A program made the position numbers and the translations under genes. Positions 32,091 to 39,437 of a stretch of 40,295 nt of DNA are shown here, one piece after another. Positions within the stretch are counted from its first letter, which is position 1, and each line of letters starts with the position of its first letter. The stretch is from Clostridia bacterium (GTDB taxonomy: Bacteria > Bacillota > Clostridia > Oscillospirales > Butyricicoccaceae): NCBI GenBank assembly GCA_021205365.1, contig JAJPXP010000069.1, forward strand, positions 1 to 40,295. Reading direction: 5' to 3'. Below the pieces are notes generated by a model. The model was not told where the DNA came from and made no database searches. It saw only the letters and a program-made list of their open reading frames with translations.

Positions 32091-32879
32091 TTAACAATGC
32101 TCCATGATTGCTTTTACAGCAGTTTTGGTATCGGTTTCCGGGAACAGCTCATACCCCACTCTGCCGGTATAGCCGCATGCCTCCAGATGACGAATGACCT
32201 TGGTATAGTTGATCTCACCGGTACCCGGCTCATGGCGTCCCGGTGCATCTGCTACATGGATATGTCCGAACTGATCGCTATAATTGGTGATCGTATCACA
32301 AATACAGCCTTCGTTGATCTGCATATGATATACATCATACAGCAGCTTGAGACGAGGAGAGTTAATCAGGCGGCAGATTTCCGCTCCCATCTGGGTTGTA
32401 GCCAGGAAATTGCCAACATGATCGGTTGTGATATTCAGCGCTTCCAGATTCAGGTTAATTCCCTCTGCCTCTGCGAGCTTTGCACACTCTAACAGCATGT
32501 CATACATGGAGCACAGCTTCACGGTATCAGAAAGGTCATCATAATGGTTCACAACAATACCGCCGTCTCCCAGTGCATTGGAATGGATGGTAACGCTGGA
32601 AGCCCCGATCATCTTTGCAACTGAAATAGACTGCTTCAGGTAATCCAAATACGGCTGTTTATGTGTCGGATCTACAAGAGAGTAATCCGCATCGCCATTG
32701 AAGCCAGAAATTGCAATACCTGCCTTTTTTGCAGCATCGCGGGTTGCATTCAGATCATGGACACGCCAATCCCAGAACTCAACTGCTTCAAAGCCGTCAT
32801 CCTTTGCTGCCTGGAAACGGTCTTCCCACGGCAGCTCAGTATATAATGTATCAATGCAAGCGCATTTTCTCAGTGCCAT
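32091..32879 (-). CDS. Sugar-phosphate isomerase/epimerase-fold protein, hydroxypyruvate-isomerase-like
   Basis: A 262-aa AP-endonuclease-2-type TIM barrel. The block GHIHVADAPGRHEPGTGEINY (split here as GHIHVADAPGR and HEPGTGEINY) is the signature of the hydroxypyruvate isomerase / 2-oxotetronate isomerase (Hyi/OtnI) group. Metal ligands are expected at the Glu of NLEALN, the Asp of LLYDVYH, the His of HIHVAD and the Glu of YELFPE. It starts two bases after the inositol dehydrogenase stop. In this context it may act as an inosose isomerase or dehydratase (IolI/IolE-like fold) instead of on hydroxypyruvate. The reaction is not settled. Confidence 0.85.
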   Translation of the reverse strand: MALRKCACIDTLYTELPWEDRFQAAKDDGFEAVEFWDWRVHDLNATRDAAKKAGIAISGFNGDADYSLVDPTHKQPYLDYLKQSISVAKMIGASSVTIHSNALGDGGIVVNHYDDLSDTVKLCSMYDMLLECAKLAEAEGINLNLEALNITTDHVGNFLATTQMGAEICRLINSPRLKLLYDVYHMQINEGCICDTITNYSDQFGHIHVADAPGRHEPGTGEINYTKVIRHLEACGYTGRVGYELFPETDTKTAVKAIMEHC

Positions 32880-32880
32880 C

Positions 32881-33888
32881 TTATTCTACCTCCGAAATCT
32901 TAACCGGACGGCCTTCCTTGAGGGACTTGGTTGCAGCAGCAGCCATCAGTACCGGATACAGGCCATCTTCACCGGTAACCGGTGTCTCCTTGTCGTTGAT
33001 GACTGCATCAGCGAACGCCTTCATTTCGGAAACAAACGCGCCGGTATAACGATCCCACATTACCTTGTAAGCTGTGCCGCTGACTGTTCCGTCTGCTCCC
33101 CACAGCACTGCGGTGTTCGGAATATCATTCTCATTAACTGCTGCGCCTTCAGAGCCGAATACTTCTACTCTCTGGTCATAGCCGTATACAGCCTTGCGGG
33201 AGTTATCAATGACGCCCAGTGCACCATTCTCAAATTTCAGTGTAACGATTGCAGTATCTACGTCGCCTGCTTCACCGATGCCCGGATCAACCAGAACAGA
33301 GCCATATGCATTGACCTCTGTAACCTCAGAGCCTGCGAGGAAGCGCACCATGTCAAAGTCATGGATCATCATGTCATAGAAGATACCGCCGGAAACCTTA
33401 ACATAGGATACCGGTGGCGGCTCCGGATCGCGGGAGGAAACTTTGATCATGTTTACCTTACCAACTTTTCCCTGCTGAACCATGTCATATACTGCACGGT
33501 GGTTGTGGTCAAAGCGGCGGCAGAAACCGATCTGGAGCTTAACTCCTGCTTCCTTTGCGGTGTTGATTGCTTCATGTACCTTATCCAGATCATAATCGAT
33601 CGGCTTTTCACAGAAGATATGCTTTTTAGCCTTTGCAGCTTCGATGATAAACTTGGAATGGGTATCGGTAGAAGAACAGATCAGAACTGCTTCAATTTCC
33701 GGATCGTTGAGAATGTCTGCCGGATCTGTGCTGACATTCGGAATATGGCACTGCGCTGCAAACTCACGGGTTGCGTCATTTGCAAACGGATCTGCGATGG
33801 TCTTAATCTCCATCTCCGGAACGAACATAGAAATGTTCTTTGCATGTACCTTTCCGATACGTCCGGCACCAATAATACCTACTTTCAT
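32881..33888 (-). CDS. iolG: Inositol 2-dehydrogenase (Gfo/Idh/MocA family)
   Basis: Oxidises myo-inositol (or a stereoisomer) to 2-keto-inositol with NAD+. The 335-aa protein has the nucleotide-binding GIIGAGRIGKVHAKNI, the catalytic-region HIFCEKPIDYD and the IolG-typical SSRDPEPPPVSYVKVSGGIF. The active-site segment DMMIHDFDMVRFLAG follows (Asp and His). The stretch GEAGDVDTAIVTLKFENGAL is also characteristic. ATG 33888 (MKVGIIGAG) was chosen over the longer frame to 33909; GGAGAGTTACC precedes it. It is the first gene of an operon with the TIM-barrel protein and the symporter. IolB/C/D/E/J genes are absent in this window. Confidence 0.92.
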   Translation of the reverse strand: MKVGIIGAGRIGKVHAKNISMFVPEMEIKTIADPFANDATREFAAQCHIPNVSTDPADILNDPEIEAVLICSSTDTHSKFIIEAAKAKKHIFCEKPIDYDLDKVHEAINTAKEAGVKLQIGFCRRFDHNHRAVYDMVQQGKVGKVNMIKVSSRDPEPPPVSYVKVSGGIFYDMMIHDFDMVRFLAGSEVTEVNAYGSVLVDPGIGEAGDVDTAIVTLKFENGALGVIDNSRKAVYGYDQRVEVFGSEGAAVNENDIPNTAVLWGADGTVSGTAYKVMWDRYTGAFVSEMKAFADAVINDKETPVTGEDGLYPVLMAAAATKSLKEGRPVKISEVE

Positions 33889-33956
33889 GGTAACTCTCCT
33901 TCTCCACATAATAAATGTTCGTATGTTTGGGCTTGTTCTTCCCTTTTGCTGATGCT

Positions 33957-34000
33957 ATTGTACAGCCAAAAGAGCGCTTTAAAAATGTCGTATTTTTTAG
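33957..34000 (-). promoter_or_regulatory. iolG promoter with -35-overlapping element
   Basis: On the minus strand, TACAAT (33957-33962) is preceded by an AAAAAATACGACATTTTT element (33978-34000 region) in place of a recognisable -35. That suggests an activator-dependent promoter. Just after the -10 comes AGCATCAGCAAAAGG, nearly the same as at the binding-protein promoter at 35466. Confidence 0.55.
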
Positions 34001-34120
34001 ATTTTGTGTGCAAACTTTATGCATTTGCTCTTTTTTTACACAAAAAATAACCAAAGAAATAACCCTTGTGTCATGATTTGAGATTTTCGTTCGCAAATGC
34101 GACACAACGTCTGCACGGTT

Positions 34121-34146
34121 TTTAGAAATGTGTCGTTTTTTTTAGG
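34121..34146 (-). promoter_or_regulatory. Distal regulatory element upstream of iolG
   Basis: The plus strand reads TTTAGAAATGTGTCGTTTTT (34121-34140) and resembles the promoter-proximal element at 33978-34000 (TTTAAAAATGTCGTATTTTT). It lies about 143 bp further upstream. A related copy occurs at 35635-35655. The stretch 33889-34377 also contains a TTGTGTCA half-site at 34066 and the terminator below, and no gene. Confidence 0.5.
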
Positions 34147-34210
34147 CTCTCCAAACGGCGGGCCGCTTCCATCCTCCGCATCTGTGGGGACCGGGCAGCT
34201 GTTTTTGAGC

Positions 34211-34245
34211 AAAGAAAATCCCCTGCCAGAGCACACGGCAGGGGA
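34211..34245 (-). terminator. Terminator of the orphan binding-protein gene
   Basis: TCCCCTGCC (34219-34227) and GGCAGGGGA (34237-34245) pair perfectly, followed on the minus strand by TTTTCTTT. A separate 10-bp stem, TTGCAGCTGC (34258-34267) with GCAGCTGCAA (34284-34293), lies between it and the stop at 34378. Confidence 0.85.
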
Positions 34246-34377
34246 AACTCATCCGGCTTGCAGCTGCATTGGCTCCCATACCAGCAGCTGCAAATTCACT
34301 TAAAAAACTTTCAGAAAAAGAATGAAACTATGTAAACGCAAGATATCACAATTCATTATACATTTAAGATTCAAAGA

Positions 34378-35406
34378 TTACATATAGTCTGCCACGTTAT
34401 CAGCAGTTACCGGCTCAAACGGTACCCAGCAGATGGAATCACTATAGGATTCGCCGGTGTCGTCCAGTGCATACTGCTCCATTCCCTTGTTGATCGGGTC
34501 GCCGTTCAGCATGTTCATGCATGCGAGGATTGCGCCGCGGCCCTGTCCAACCGGGTCCTGGAATACGGTCATAGCGAGGTTGCCCTCTATCAGAGCCTGT
34601 GCACCGTCTGCGGTGCAGTCAATGCCGACGATCGGGAAATCGATCTCCACGCCAGCTTCTCTGCACGCCTCAACAGCGCCGAGTGCCATTGCGTCGTTGT
34701 TCGCAATAATGCAGTCAAACTCCGTCGTAGTCAGCAGCGGCTGAATCATTTCCTGTGCGGTCGGGCGGTCGAAGTCGGCTGCCAGCGGAGAGCTTGCTTC
34801 TGTCGCATTGATGCCGTTGTCCTTCATCGCCTGCAGTGCGCCCTCAGAGCGCTGGGTGGTTGCCACCTGTCCCAATGTGCCCTGCAGCATCAGGTACTTA
34901 ACGTCGGTCTTGCCCTTATCCTTGAAATACTGCGCCAAATATTCGCCCTGGAAATAGCCGGAGGTAAACTCATCGGAGCCTACGTAGCAGGCGTTCTCTG
35001 CATCAAGTACGTGCAGGTCAGCGGGCTGACGGTTTACAAAAGCGACCTTCATCTCTCCCGCCGAATCCATGATGGACTGGGCAGCCTCGGTATCAACCAG
35101 CAGGACGGCAACCGCCTCCTGTCCGGCGTTTGCGCAGGTCTCCACATACTGCATCTGCTTTGCGGTATCCAGCTGTGCATCCTGCGTGACGATCTTGTAG
35201 CCGAGCTTTTCGCCCTCTGCCGTCATTGCCTGCTCAACCTTGGACATGAACTCATCCCGATTCGCAATGACGAAGGTCATTTGCTTCATGTCGGACCCGT
35301 TCGATGCGGCAGAGCCGTTTCCGGACGTGCCGCTTCCGCAGCCTGCCAGCATACCAGCCGCCATAACGCCAGCTGCTACCATTGCCATCGTTCTTTTCAG
35401 TTTCAT
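34378..35406 (-). CDS. Orphan sugar/inositol-type binding lipoprotein
   Basis: A 342-aa type-1 periplasmic-binding-protein lipoprotein with lipobox LAGC near residue 23 and a Ser/Gly/Asn linker. The mature domain starts MTFVIANRDEFMSKVEQAM. Typical blocks are VAVLLVDTEAAQSI, VAFVNRQPAD, CIIANNDAMALGAVEACREA and FPIVGIDCTADGAQALI. These place it with ribose/galactose/inositol binders. No permease or ATPase gene is adjacent, so it either feeds an importer elsewhere or serves as a ligand detector. GAAAGAGAGGAATC precedes the ATG. Its promoter region matches that of iolG in several elements, which suggests a shared regulator and a related ligand. Confidence 0.92.
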   Translation of the reverse strand: MKLKRTMAMVAAGVMAAGMLAGCGSGTSGNGSAASNGSDMKQMTFVIANRDEFMSKVEQAMTAEGEKLGYKIVTQDAQLDTAKQMQYVETCANAGQEAVAVLLVDTEAAQSIMDSAGEMKVAFVNRQPADLHVLDAENACYVGSDEFTSGYFQGEYLAQYFKDKGKTDVKYLMLQGTLGQVATTQRSEGALQAMKDNGINATEASSPLAADFDRPTAQEMIQPLLTTTEFDCIIANNDAMALGAVEACREAGVEIDFPIVGIDCTADGAQALIEGNLAMTVFQDPVGQGRGAILACMNMLNGDPINKGMEQYALDDTGESYSDSICWVPFEPVTADNVADYM

Positions 35407-35465
35407 TTTGATTCCTCTCTTTCTTCAAACGTCTCATTCATCAGCATTTGTCTTTTGCTGAGGCC

Positions 35466-35504
35466 ATTTTAACCGGAAAGCAGTTACAAAAATATGCTTT
35501 TTTC
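35466..35504 (-). promoter_or_regulatory. Promoter of the orphan binding-protein gene
   Basis: On the minus strand, TAAAAT (35466-35471) is preceded by AAAAAAGCATATTTTTGTAA in the position of the iolG proximal element. It is followed by GGCCTCAGCAAAAGA, nearly identical to the iolG post--10 sequence. Confidence 0.5.
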
Positions 35505-35571
35505 TTTTGATTTGTGTCAGCTGTTTTGTACTTTTCTTTTTCCGCGGCGAAAAGCTTCACAACAAACCACG

Positions 35572-35599
35572 CGGAGGTGTCTTATTTTTGGCACCTCCG
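35572..35599. other. Stem-loop upstream of the binding-protein promoter
   Basis: CGGAGGTG (35572-35579) and CACCTCCG (35592-35599) pair perfectly around a 12-nt loop. It lies between the two regulatory elements of the promoter region. Purpose unknown; it could be a protein site or the terminator of a small antisense RNA. Confidence 0.45.
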
Positions 35600-35634
35600 G
35601 CGCAGCGTGCCGTGCACGCAGGTGAAATATCTTT

Positions 35635-35655
35635 GGAATGTGTCGGATTTTTATG
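35635..35655 (-). promoter_or_regulatory. Distal regulatory element upstream of the binding-protein gene
   Basis: The plus strand reads GGAATGTGTCGGATTTTTAT, matching the distal iolG element (AAATGTGTCGTTTTTTTTAG). It lies about 145-150 bp from the proximal element, almost the same distance as at iolG. Confidence 0.5.
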
Positions 35656-35839
35656 CAGACAAAAGAAAAAGACAGTGCACCATGCTCTGTCTTCATCATG
35701 TAGAGAAACAACATATAGTTAAGTTGTTTTGCCTTTCATCAACTGAAAGATCGTATAATTGTTTTATTTTTCGGACTTAAAGTTTATCTCCTTCTTGTAT
35801 AATATTTTTAATTGATATAGTCAAAAGGGGGATAGGTTT

Positions 35840-36136
35840 TTGATATATGATTTTGGCTTACGCCTAAAACAATTGCGAAAAAGTAAAAGCCTATCCCAAA
35901 AAGAAGCCGGAAACTGTTTAGGAATTACTGGAGCTACCGTCAGTGCATACGAAAGAAATATAAAAACGCCAAGTGTAGAAATATTGCTACGAATGGCGAT
36001 CCTTTACAATTCTTCTCTTGATTATATGATGGGTTTAGAAGATCGTACTAATTTTTATGTAGATGATTTAAATGAAAGTCAGCAACAAACGATTGTTGAT
36101 ATTGTAGATCGTCTCAGAAGAGAATTTCAAAATTAG
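35840..36136 (+). CDS. XRE-family small transcription regulator
   Basis: A 98-aa regulator with an N-terminal Cro/C1-type helix-turn-helix (LRKSKSLSQKEAGNCLGITG then ATVSAYERNIKTP). A short tail (EDRTNFYVDDLNESQQQTIV) probably serves for dimerisation. It starts at TTG 35840 after AAAGGGGGAT; a TATAAT lies at 35798-35803. The coding sequence is visibly more AT-rich than its neighbours, and the surrounding genes are all on the other strand. Both points suggest acquisition. A weak CATACC/GGTATG stem follows at about 36150. Proteins of this kind usually repress a mobile element or a toxin-like gene; no such partner is seen here. Confidence 0.87.
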   Translation: MIYDFGLRLKQLRKSKSLSQKEAGNCLGITGATVSAYERNIKTPSVEILLRMAILYNSSLDYMMGLEDRTNFYVDDLNESQQQTIVDIVDRLRREFQN

Positions 36137-36180
36137 AAAAAATAAGCCCATACCTGTTGGTATGAGCCTGAAACAGTATG

Positions 36181-36318
36181 CTAATCTTTGGGATGTGGAC
36201 TTGGACGTTCGGTAATACCAACCAGATAATGTAAACTGACATTATAGAACTTCGCAAGTTCCATGGCACTCTCTAACGGAATGCGGGTTTTGCCGTTTTC
36301 ATAATCTGAATAAGAATA
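36181..36318 (-). pseudogene. Remnant of a second XRE-family regulator
   Basis: Read on the minus strand, 45 codons encode YSDYENGKTRIPLESAMELA, then KFYNVSLHYLVG and a final PKD before TAG at 36181-36183. That is the recognition-helix end and C-terminal half of a Cro/C1 regulator. The N-terminal half is missing: an in-frame TAG (36319-36321) and unrelated AT-rich sequence lie directly upstream. It faces the intact XRE gene. The stretch 36137-36414 contains this fragment and a palindrome at 36346-36362. Confidence 0.8.
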
Positions 36319-36345
36319 CTATAAAAAATAGCATCACCCGTTCAA

Positions 36346-36362
36346 TAGAGTTATAAACTCTA
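36346..36362. repeat. 17-bp palindrome between regulator remnant and sigma-like gene
   Basis: TAGAGTT ATA AACTCTA is a perfect inverted repeat lying 53 nt before the sigma-like gene. It is a candidate operator for a small regulator such as the XRE protein. Confidence 0.5.
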
Positions 36363-36414
36363 CAGCACGATTTTAGAATAAGGATTAGAAAACAGCGCAA
36401 AAAGGACTTAATCT

Positions 36415-36906
36415 ATGGACACAGAAAAAAAGCTATCCATCCTAACCAAACAGCAGCGAACCGCCTACACGCTGCGCACGCAGGGCCTGACCTTCCAAAA
36501 GATCGCGGATACAATGGGCATATCGGCAAGCATGGCAAGGCAGCACGTCCGCAACGCCGAACGCCGCTTCCGGGAGTACGACCGTTTTCGCGCCACGCAG
36601 ATGAAGAACGCCACCCCCGTCGCATTTCCGCTTACCCGCGGTGATCTCAAGATCATACTGGAAGGGCTGTACCATACCAAGCATAATCTGGAGCGTACCA
36701 AGCCCATGAGCGCGGATTCCGACTGGCTGGGCAGCTTTCTCTATAAATCTCAATCGGTTGAAGACCTCGTCAGGCGCGTTGAAACGGTGATCTTCAGGCG
36801 CCCGCTTGATCGGCAATATTGGTCCTCCGAGGGCGTCGGCAAAAATGCGGATGACTCCGGCTCTCCCGGCCTCCCGGCGGACGGCGAAACAGAGGAAAAA
36901 ACATAA
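36415..36906 (+). CDS. Sigma-70 region-4-like DNA-binding protein
   Basis: A 163-aa protein with a sigma region-4/LuxR-type helix-turn-helix at residues of about 9-50. It opens with LTKQQRTAYTLRTQGLTFQK, and a recognition helix around SASMARQHVRNAERRF follows. The rest matches no domain I recognise and ends in an acidic, Gly/Ser-rich tail. It has no region 2, so it is not a full sigma factor. Similar proteins occur in phages and integrative elements as transcription activators. AAAGGA precedes the ATG. Base composition is GC-richer than the XRE gene beside it. It is an orphan on the plus strand next to a regulator remnant, which fits the edge of a decayed mobile element. Confidence 0.75.
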   Translation: MDTEKKLSILTKQQRTAYTLRTQGLTFQKIADTMGISASMARQHVRNAERRFREYDRFRATQMKNATPVAFPLTRGDLKIILEGLYHTKHNLERTKPMSADSDWLGSFLYKSQSVEDLVRRVETVIFRRPLDRQYWSSEGVGKNADDSGSPGLPADGETEEKT

Positions 36907-36936
36907 AAAGAACGGCTGGCTAACGCCATGCCGTTC
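36905..36936 (-). terminator. Terminator of the three-component sensor operon
   Basis: GAACGGC (36910-36916) and GCCGTTC (36930-36936), with inner TGGC/GCCA pairs and one bulge, are followed on the minus strand by TTTTT and further T-runs. It lies about 55 nt after the response-regulator stop at 36992. Confidence 0.82.
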
Positions 36937-36960
36937 CCCGGACATTTCCAATACCATGTG

Positions 36961-36987
36961 ACAGGGAGCAAACACGCTCCCTGTTTT
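36961..36987 (+). terminator. Terminator of the sigma-like gene
   Basis: ACAGGGAGC (36961-36969) and GCTCCCTGT (36976-36984) form a perfect 9-bp stem with a 6-nt loop, followed on the plus strand by a short T-run. It sits between two convergent genes. Confidence 0.75.
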
Positions 36988-36991
36988 GCGT

Positions 36992-38482
36992 TCAATTGCA
37001 CTGCTTCCGGTAATTCTGCGGCGTTACGCCCGTAACCCGCTTAAACGTTTTGCAGAAATTGCGGTAGTCATTGAACCCGCTTTGCGTGCCGACATCCCGG
37101 ATTTTGTCTCCAGTATGCGCCAAAAGCTCCTTCGCCGTGTTGATGCGGCAGGAAAGCAGGTATTCCGAAAAGGTAATGCCCGTTTCCTTGCTGAAAATAT
37201 GGCTCAGATAGGCCGGATTCAGATGCACCTGGCCCGCCGCGTCCTGCAATGACGCGTCCTTCTTGTGGTTCTGCTGCAAATAGCGTATCGTCTGGCTCAC
37301 CGCGCTGCTGTAGCTGTCAAGCTCCGGCAGAAGCTCCTCCCTAAAGGTCAAATAGGCAGCCTCCAACCCTCGGAAGTCCTCCAGCTTATCCGGCATGATG
37401 CGCTGCGTCAAGCCCGCTCTCCGGTCTGTCTGCCGCAGCCATTCCTGCACCAGCCACTGCTGTGTATGCTGCAACCGGAATTCCTCCAAAACAGCCTCCC
37501 ACTGCTGCCGGATGGTGCCGCCATCCTTCCGGTCGATGTAATCCGAAATTTCCTCGCTGAATTGTCTGGCAAGCTGCGGAATCTCCTTTCCACAGCTTGC
37601 CATTTGCCAGCCATAAAAGACCGCCTGTGGTGCATAAAACCGCTCATTCAGTGCGTCTCTTGCCTCCTGCCAGCATTTCTGCGTGCCCGCCTGGAAGCCC
37701 TCCACCCGGCTTGTGCCGATGCAGACCGGTACAGCAAGATACCGCTCGGCATACCGTACCGCCGCAGATGCATACTGCTGTATTTTCTCCCGCCGTTCGT
37801 ATATGCTGGAAATGCCGGAAAAATCCAACAGAACAGCGTACTGCCCCTGATGCACATGTACACAGCGTACTGCCAGCACATTCTGGCAGGCTTCCCGGCA
37901 GATCTGCGCAAAGGAAGAATGGAACTTCTTCTGCTGCTCCATCGGCATCATTGCCACATGCGTATCATAATTGAGAATATGCACTGCCATAGCCGCGCTG
38001 GTAAAAAAGCTGTCCTCCGCCTTCTGTTTCCCGCCTTTCAGCAATTGCAGATAATATTCCCTTTCCTCATCCGGTGCGTGAAACTGCAATCCGCCCTTAT
38101 TGGTAGAGACAATGGACCGCTTGATTCCATCCAGCAATTCCAGCAGGCTTTCTTCCGTCAGCAGATTTTTGAGGATATATTCATGAATGCCCAGCTTCAT
38201 GGCTTCCTTGACATATTCAAAGTCATCATGGCAGCTCAGGGCGACAATATTGGCTGTATTGCCATCCTGCTTTAACCGCCGGATCAATTCAATGCCATCC
38301 ATCACTGGCATGCTGATATCTGTAATGATAATATCCGGCTGATATTCCTGTACCATATGCAGCGCTTCTTCACCATCCTGCGCCGCCCCTACCAGTGTGT
38401 AACCATGCTTTTCCCAATCCGTAATACGGGATAAAAAGGTTCTGACAAGGAAATCGTCATCTACCAAAAGGACCTTAATCAT
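36992..38482 (-). CDS. YesN-type response regulator with AraC DNA-binding domain
   Basis: A 496-aa regulator. The receiver domain has DDD, the phospho-acceptor Asp55 in IIITDISMPV and a conserved Lys in EYILKN, where Asn replaces the usual Pro. The middle region is of unknown fold. The C-terminal AraC domain has LQDAAGQVHLNPAYLSHIFS and IRDVGTQSGFNDYRNFCKTF. Its start overlaps the end of the binding-protein gene by 8 bases, so the two are coupled. It is the output of the kinase at 39434. Because the orphan binding protein and iolG lie just beyond, with paired upstream elements, it is the best local candidate to control them. Confidence 0.95.
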   Translation of the reverse strand: MIKVLLVDDDFLVRTFLSRITDWEKHGYTLVGAAQDGEEALHMVQEYQPDIIITDISMPVMDGIELIRRLKQDGNTANIVALSCHDDFEYVKEAMKLGIHEYILKNLLTEESLLELLDGIKRSIVSTNKGGLQFHAPDEEREYYLQLLKGGKQKAEDSFFTSAAMAVHILNYDTHVAMMPMEQQKKFHSSFAQICREACQNVLAVRCVHVHQGQYAVLLDFSGISSIYERREKIQQYASAAVRYAERYLAVPVCIGTSRVEGFQAGTQKCWQEARDALNERFYAPQAVFYGWQMASCGKEIPQLARQFSEEISDYIDRKDGGTIRQQWEAVLEEFRLQHTQQWLVQEWLRQTDRRAGLTQRIMPDKLEDFRGLEAAYLTFREELLPELDSYSSAVSQTIRYLQQNHKKDASLQDAAGQVHLNPAYLSHIFSKETGITFSEYLLSCRINTAKELLAHTGDKIRDVGTQSGFNDYRNFCKTFKRVTGVTPQNYRKQCN

Positions 38483-39437
38483 TGCCTTCTCCCCTCTCCG
38501 TTAAATATTTTTCCAGATACTCCGCTGCATTGTCCTGCGTAATCAGCGGTGTATTGACATACGTATTCTGTTCTACTGCATCCCCATCCAGCGACTGTAC
38601 AATCGTGCGAATGGTCTGATAGCCGATTTCATAGCCGTTCTGCCCTACCAATGCCAGAATCTTGCCATCCTCTACGCTGGACATCGCATCACTCTGCATG
38701 TCAACGCCAATCAGCTTCACATCTGCGCCGGTATCTTCCTGCTGCTGCATGGCGCCAAGAACCATCAACGCACTGGTACAAAAAACACCCTGCACATCTG
38801 GGTTCTGCTGCAAAATAGTCTCCATGCATTTCATGCTTTCCAAATAGCTGCTGGTCTCCGACACCTCTATTTGACATAATTCCAAATCAGTACACTGCTC
38901 AATATAATCCGCAAACCCCTGCAAACGTTCTTCATGGGTACTCTGCTTGGGATTTCCCATAATAACAGCAATCTTTCCTCCATCTATATGGCGGCTGAAT
39001 GCCATCCCTGCAATCTTGCCAATGTTATAATTATCGGCGCCAATATAGGGGAAATCAAACTGTTCTGATTTTGTATCAATATAAAAGCATGGGATACCCG
39101 CCTGCTGTGCCTGCCCCATGATATCAATTCGTTCTGAATCACAGGGCGAAACAGCAATGGCATCGGGTTTTGATGCAACAACATCTTCTAATATCGTATT
39201 TTGTGCATCTACATCATTCTCATTGGAGGGCCACAGGATGTTGACAAAAACATCATAGTCGTTTGCCGCCTGCTTCAGCCCATCCTCCACGGACATCCAA
39301 TGTACAGAATCCATCGCCTTGAGTACAACACAAATTGTGCGTTTTTCCTGAACCTCTTCCGTCCCGCTTCCGCAGCCCGCCAACAGCAAAACCACTGGCA
39401 GAAGCAGCAAAAGCTGTTTGATTCCAACTCGTTTCAA
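38475..39437 (-). CDS. Sugar-binding lipoprotein of a three-component sensor
   Basis: A 320-aa type-1 periplasmic-binding-protein lipoprotein. The short signal peptide ends in the lipobox LLAGC near residue 20. The mature domain starts TICVVLKAMDSVHWMSVEDG; hinge-type motifs are DAIAVSPCDSERIDIMGQA and VFCTSALMVLGAMQQQ. It overlaps the kinase stop by 4 bases (ATGA) and the regulator start by 8 bases. That tight placement between sensor and regulator, with no transporter, argues for ligand presentation to the kinase's outer domain instead of uptake. The ligand is unknown. Confidence 0.92.
   Translation of the reverse strand: MKRVGIKQLLLLLPVVLLLAGCGSGTEEVQEKRTICVVLKAMDSVHWMSVEDGLKQAANDYDVFVNILWPSNENDVDAQNTILEDVVASKPDAIAVSPCDSERIDIMGQAQQAGIPCFYIDTKSEQFDFPYIGADNYNIGKIAGMAFSRHIDGGKIAVIMGNPKQSTHEERLQGFADYIEQCTDLELCQIEVSETSSYLESMKCMETILQQNPDVQGVFCTSALMVLGAMQQQEDTGADVKLIGVDMQSDAMSSVEDGKILALVGQNGYEIGYQTIRTIVQSLDGDAVEQNTYVNTPLITQDNAAEYLEKYLTERGEGND

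Noticed and set aside
32698-34050. 450-codon plus-strand open frame
   Set aside because: Antisense to iolG and the TIM-barrel gene; Cys-rich shadow composition.
36181-36318. Intact small XRE gene
   Set aside because: Only the C-terminal half is present; an in-frame stop lies directly upstream and no start or ribosome site exists.
37265-38275. 336-codon plus-strand open frame
   Set aside because: Antisense to the AraC-type response regulator.
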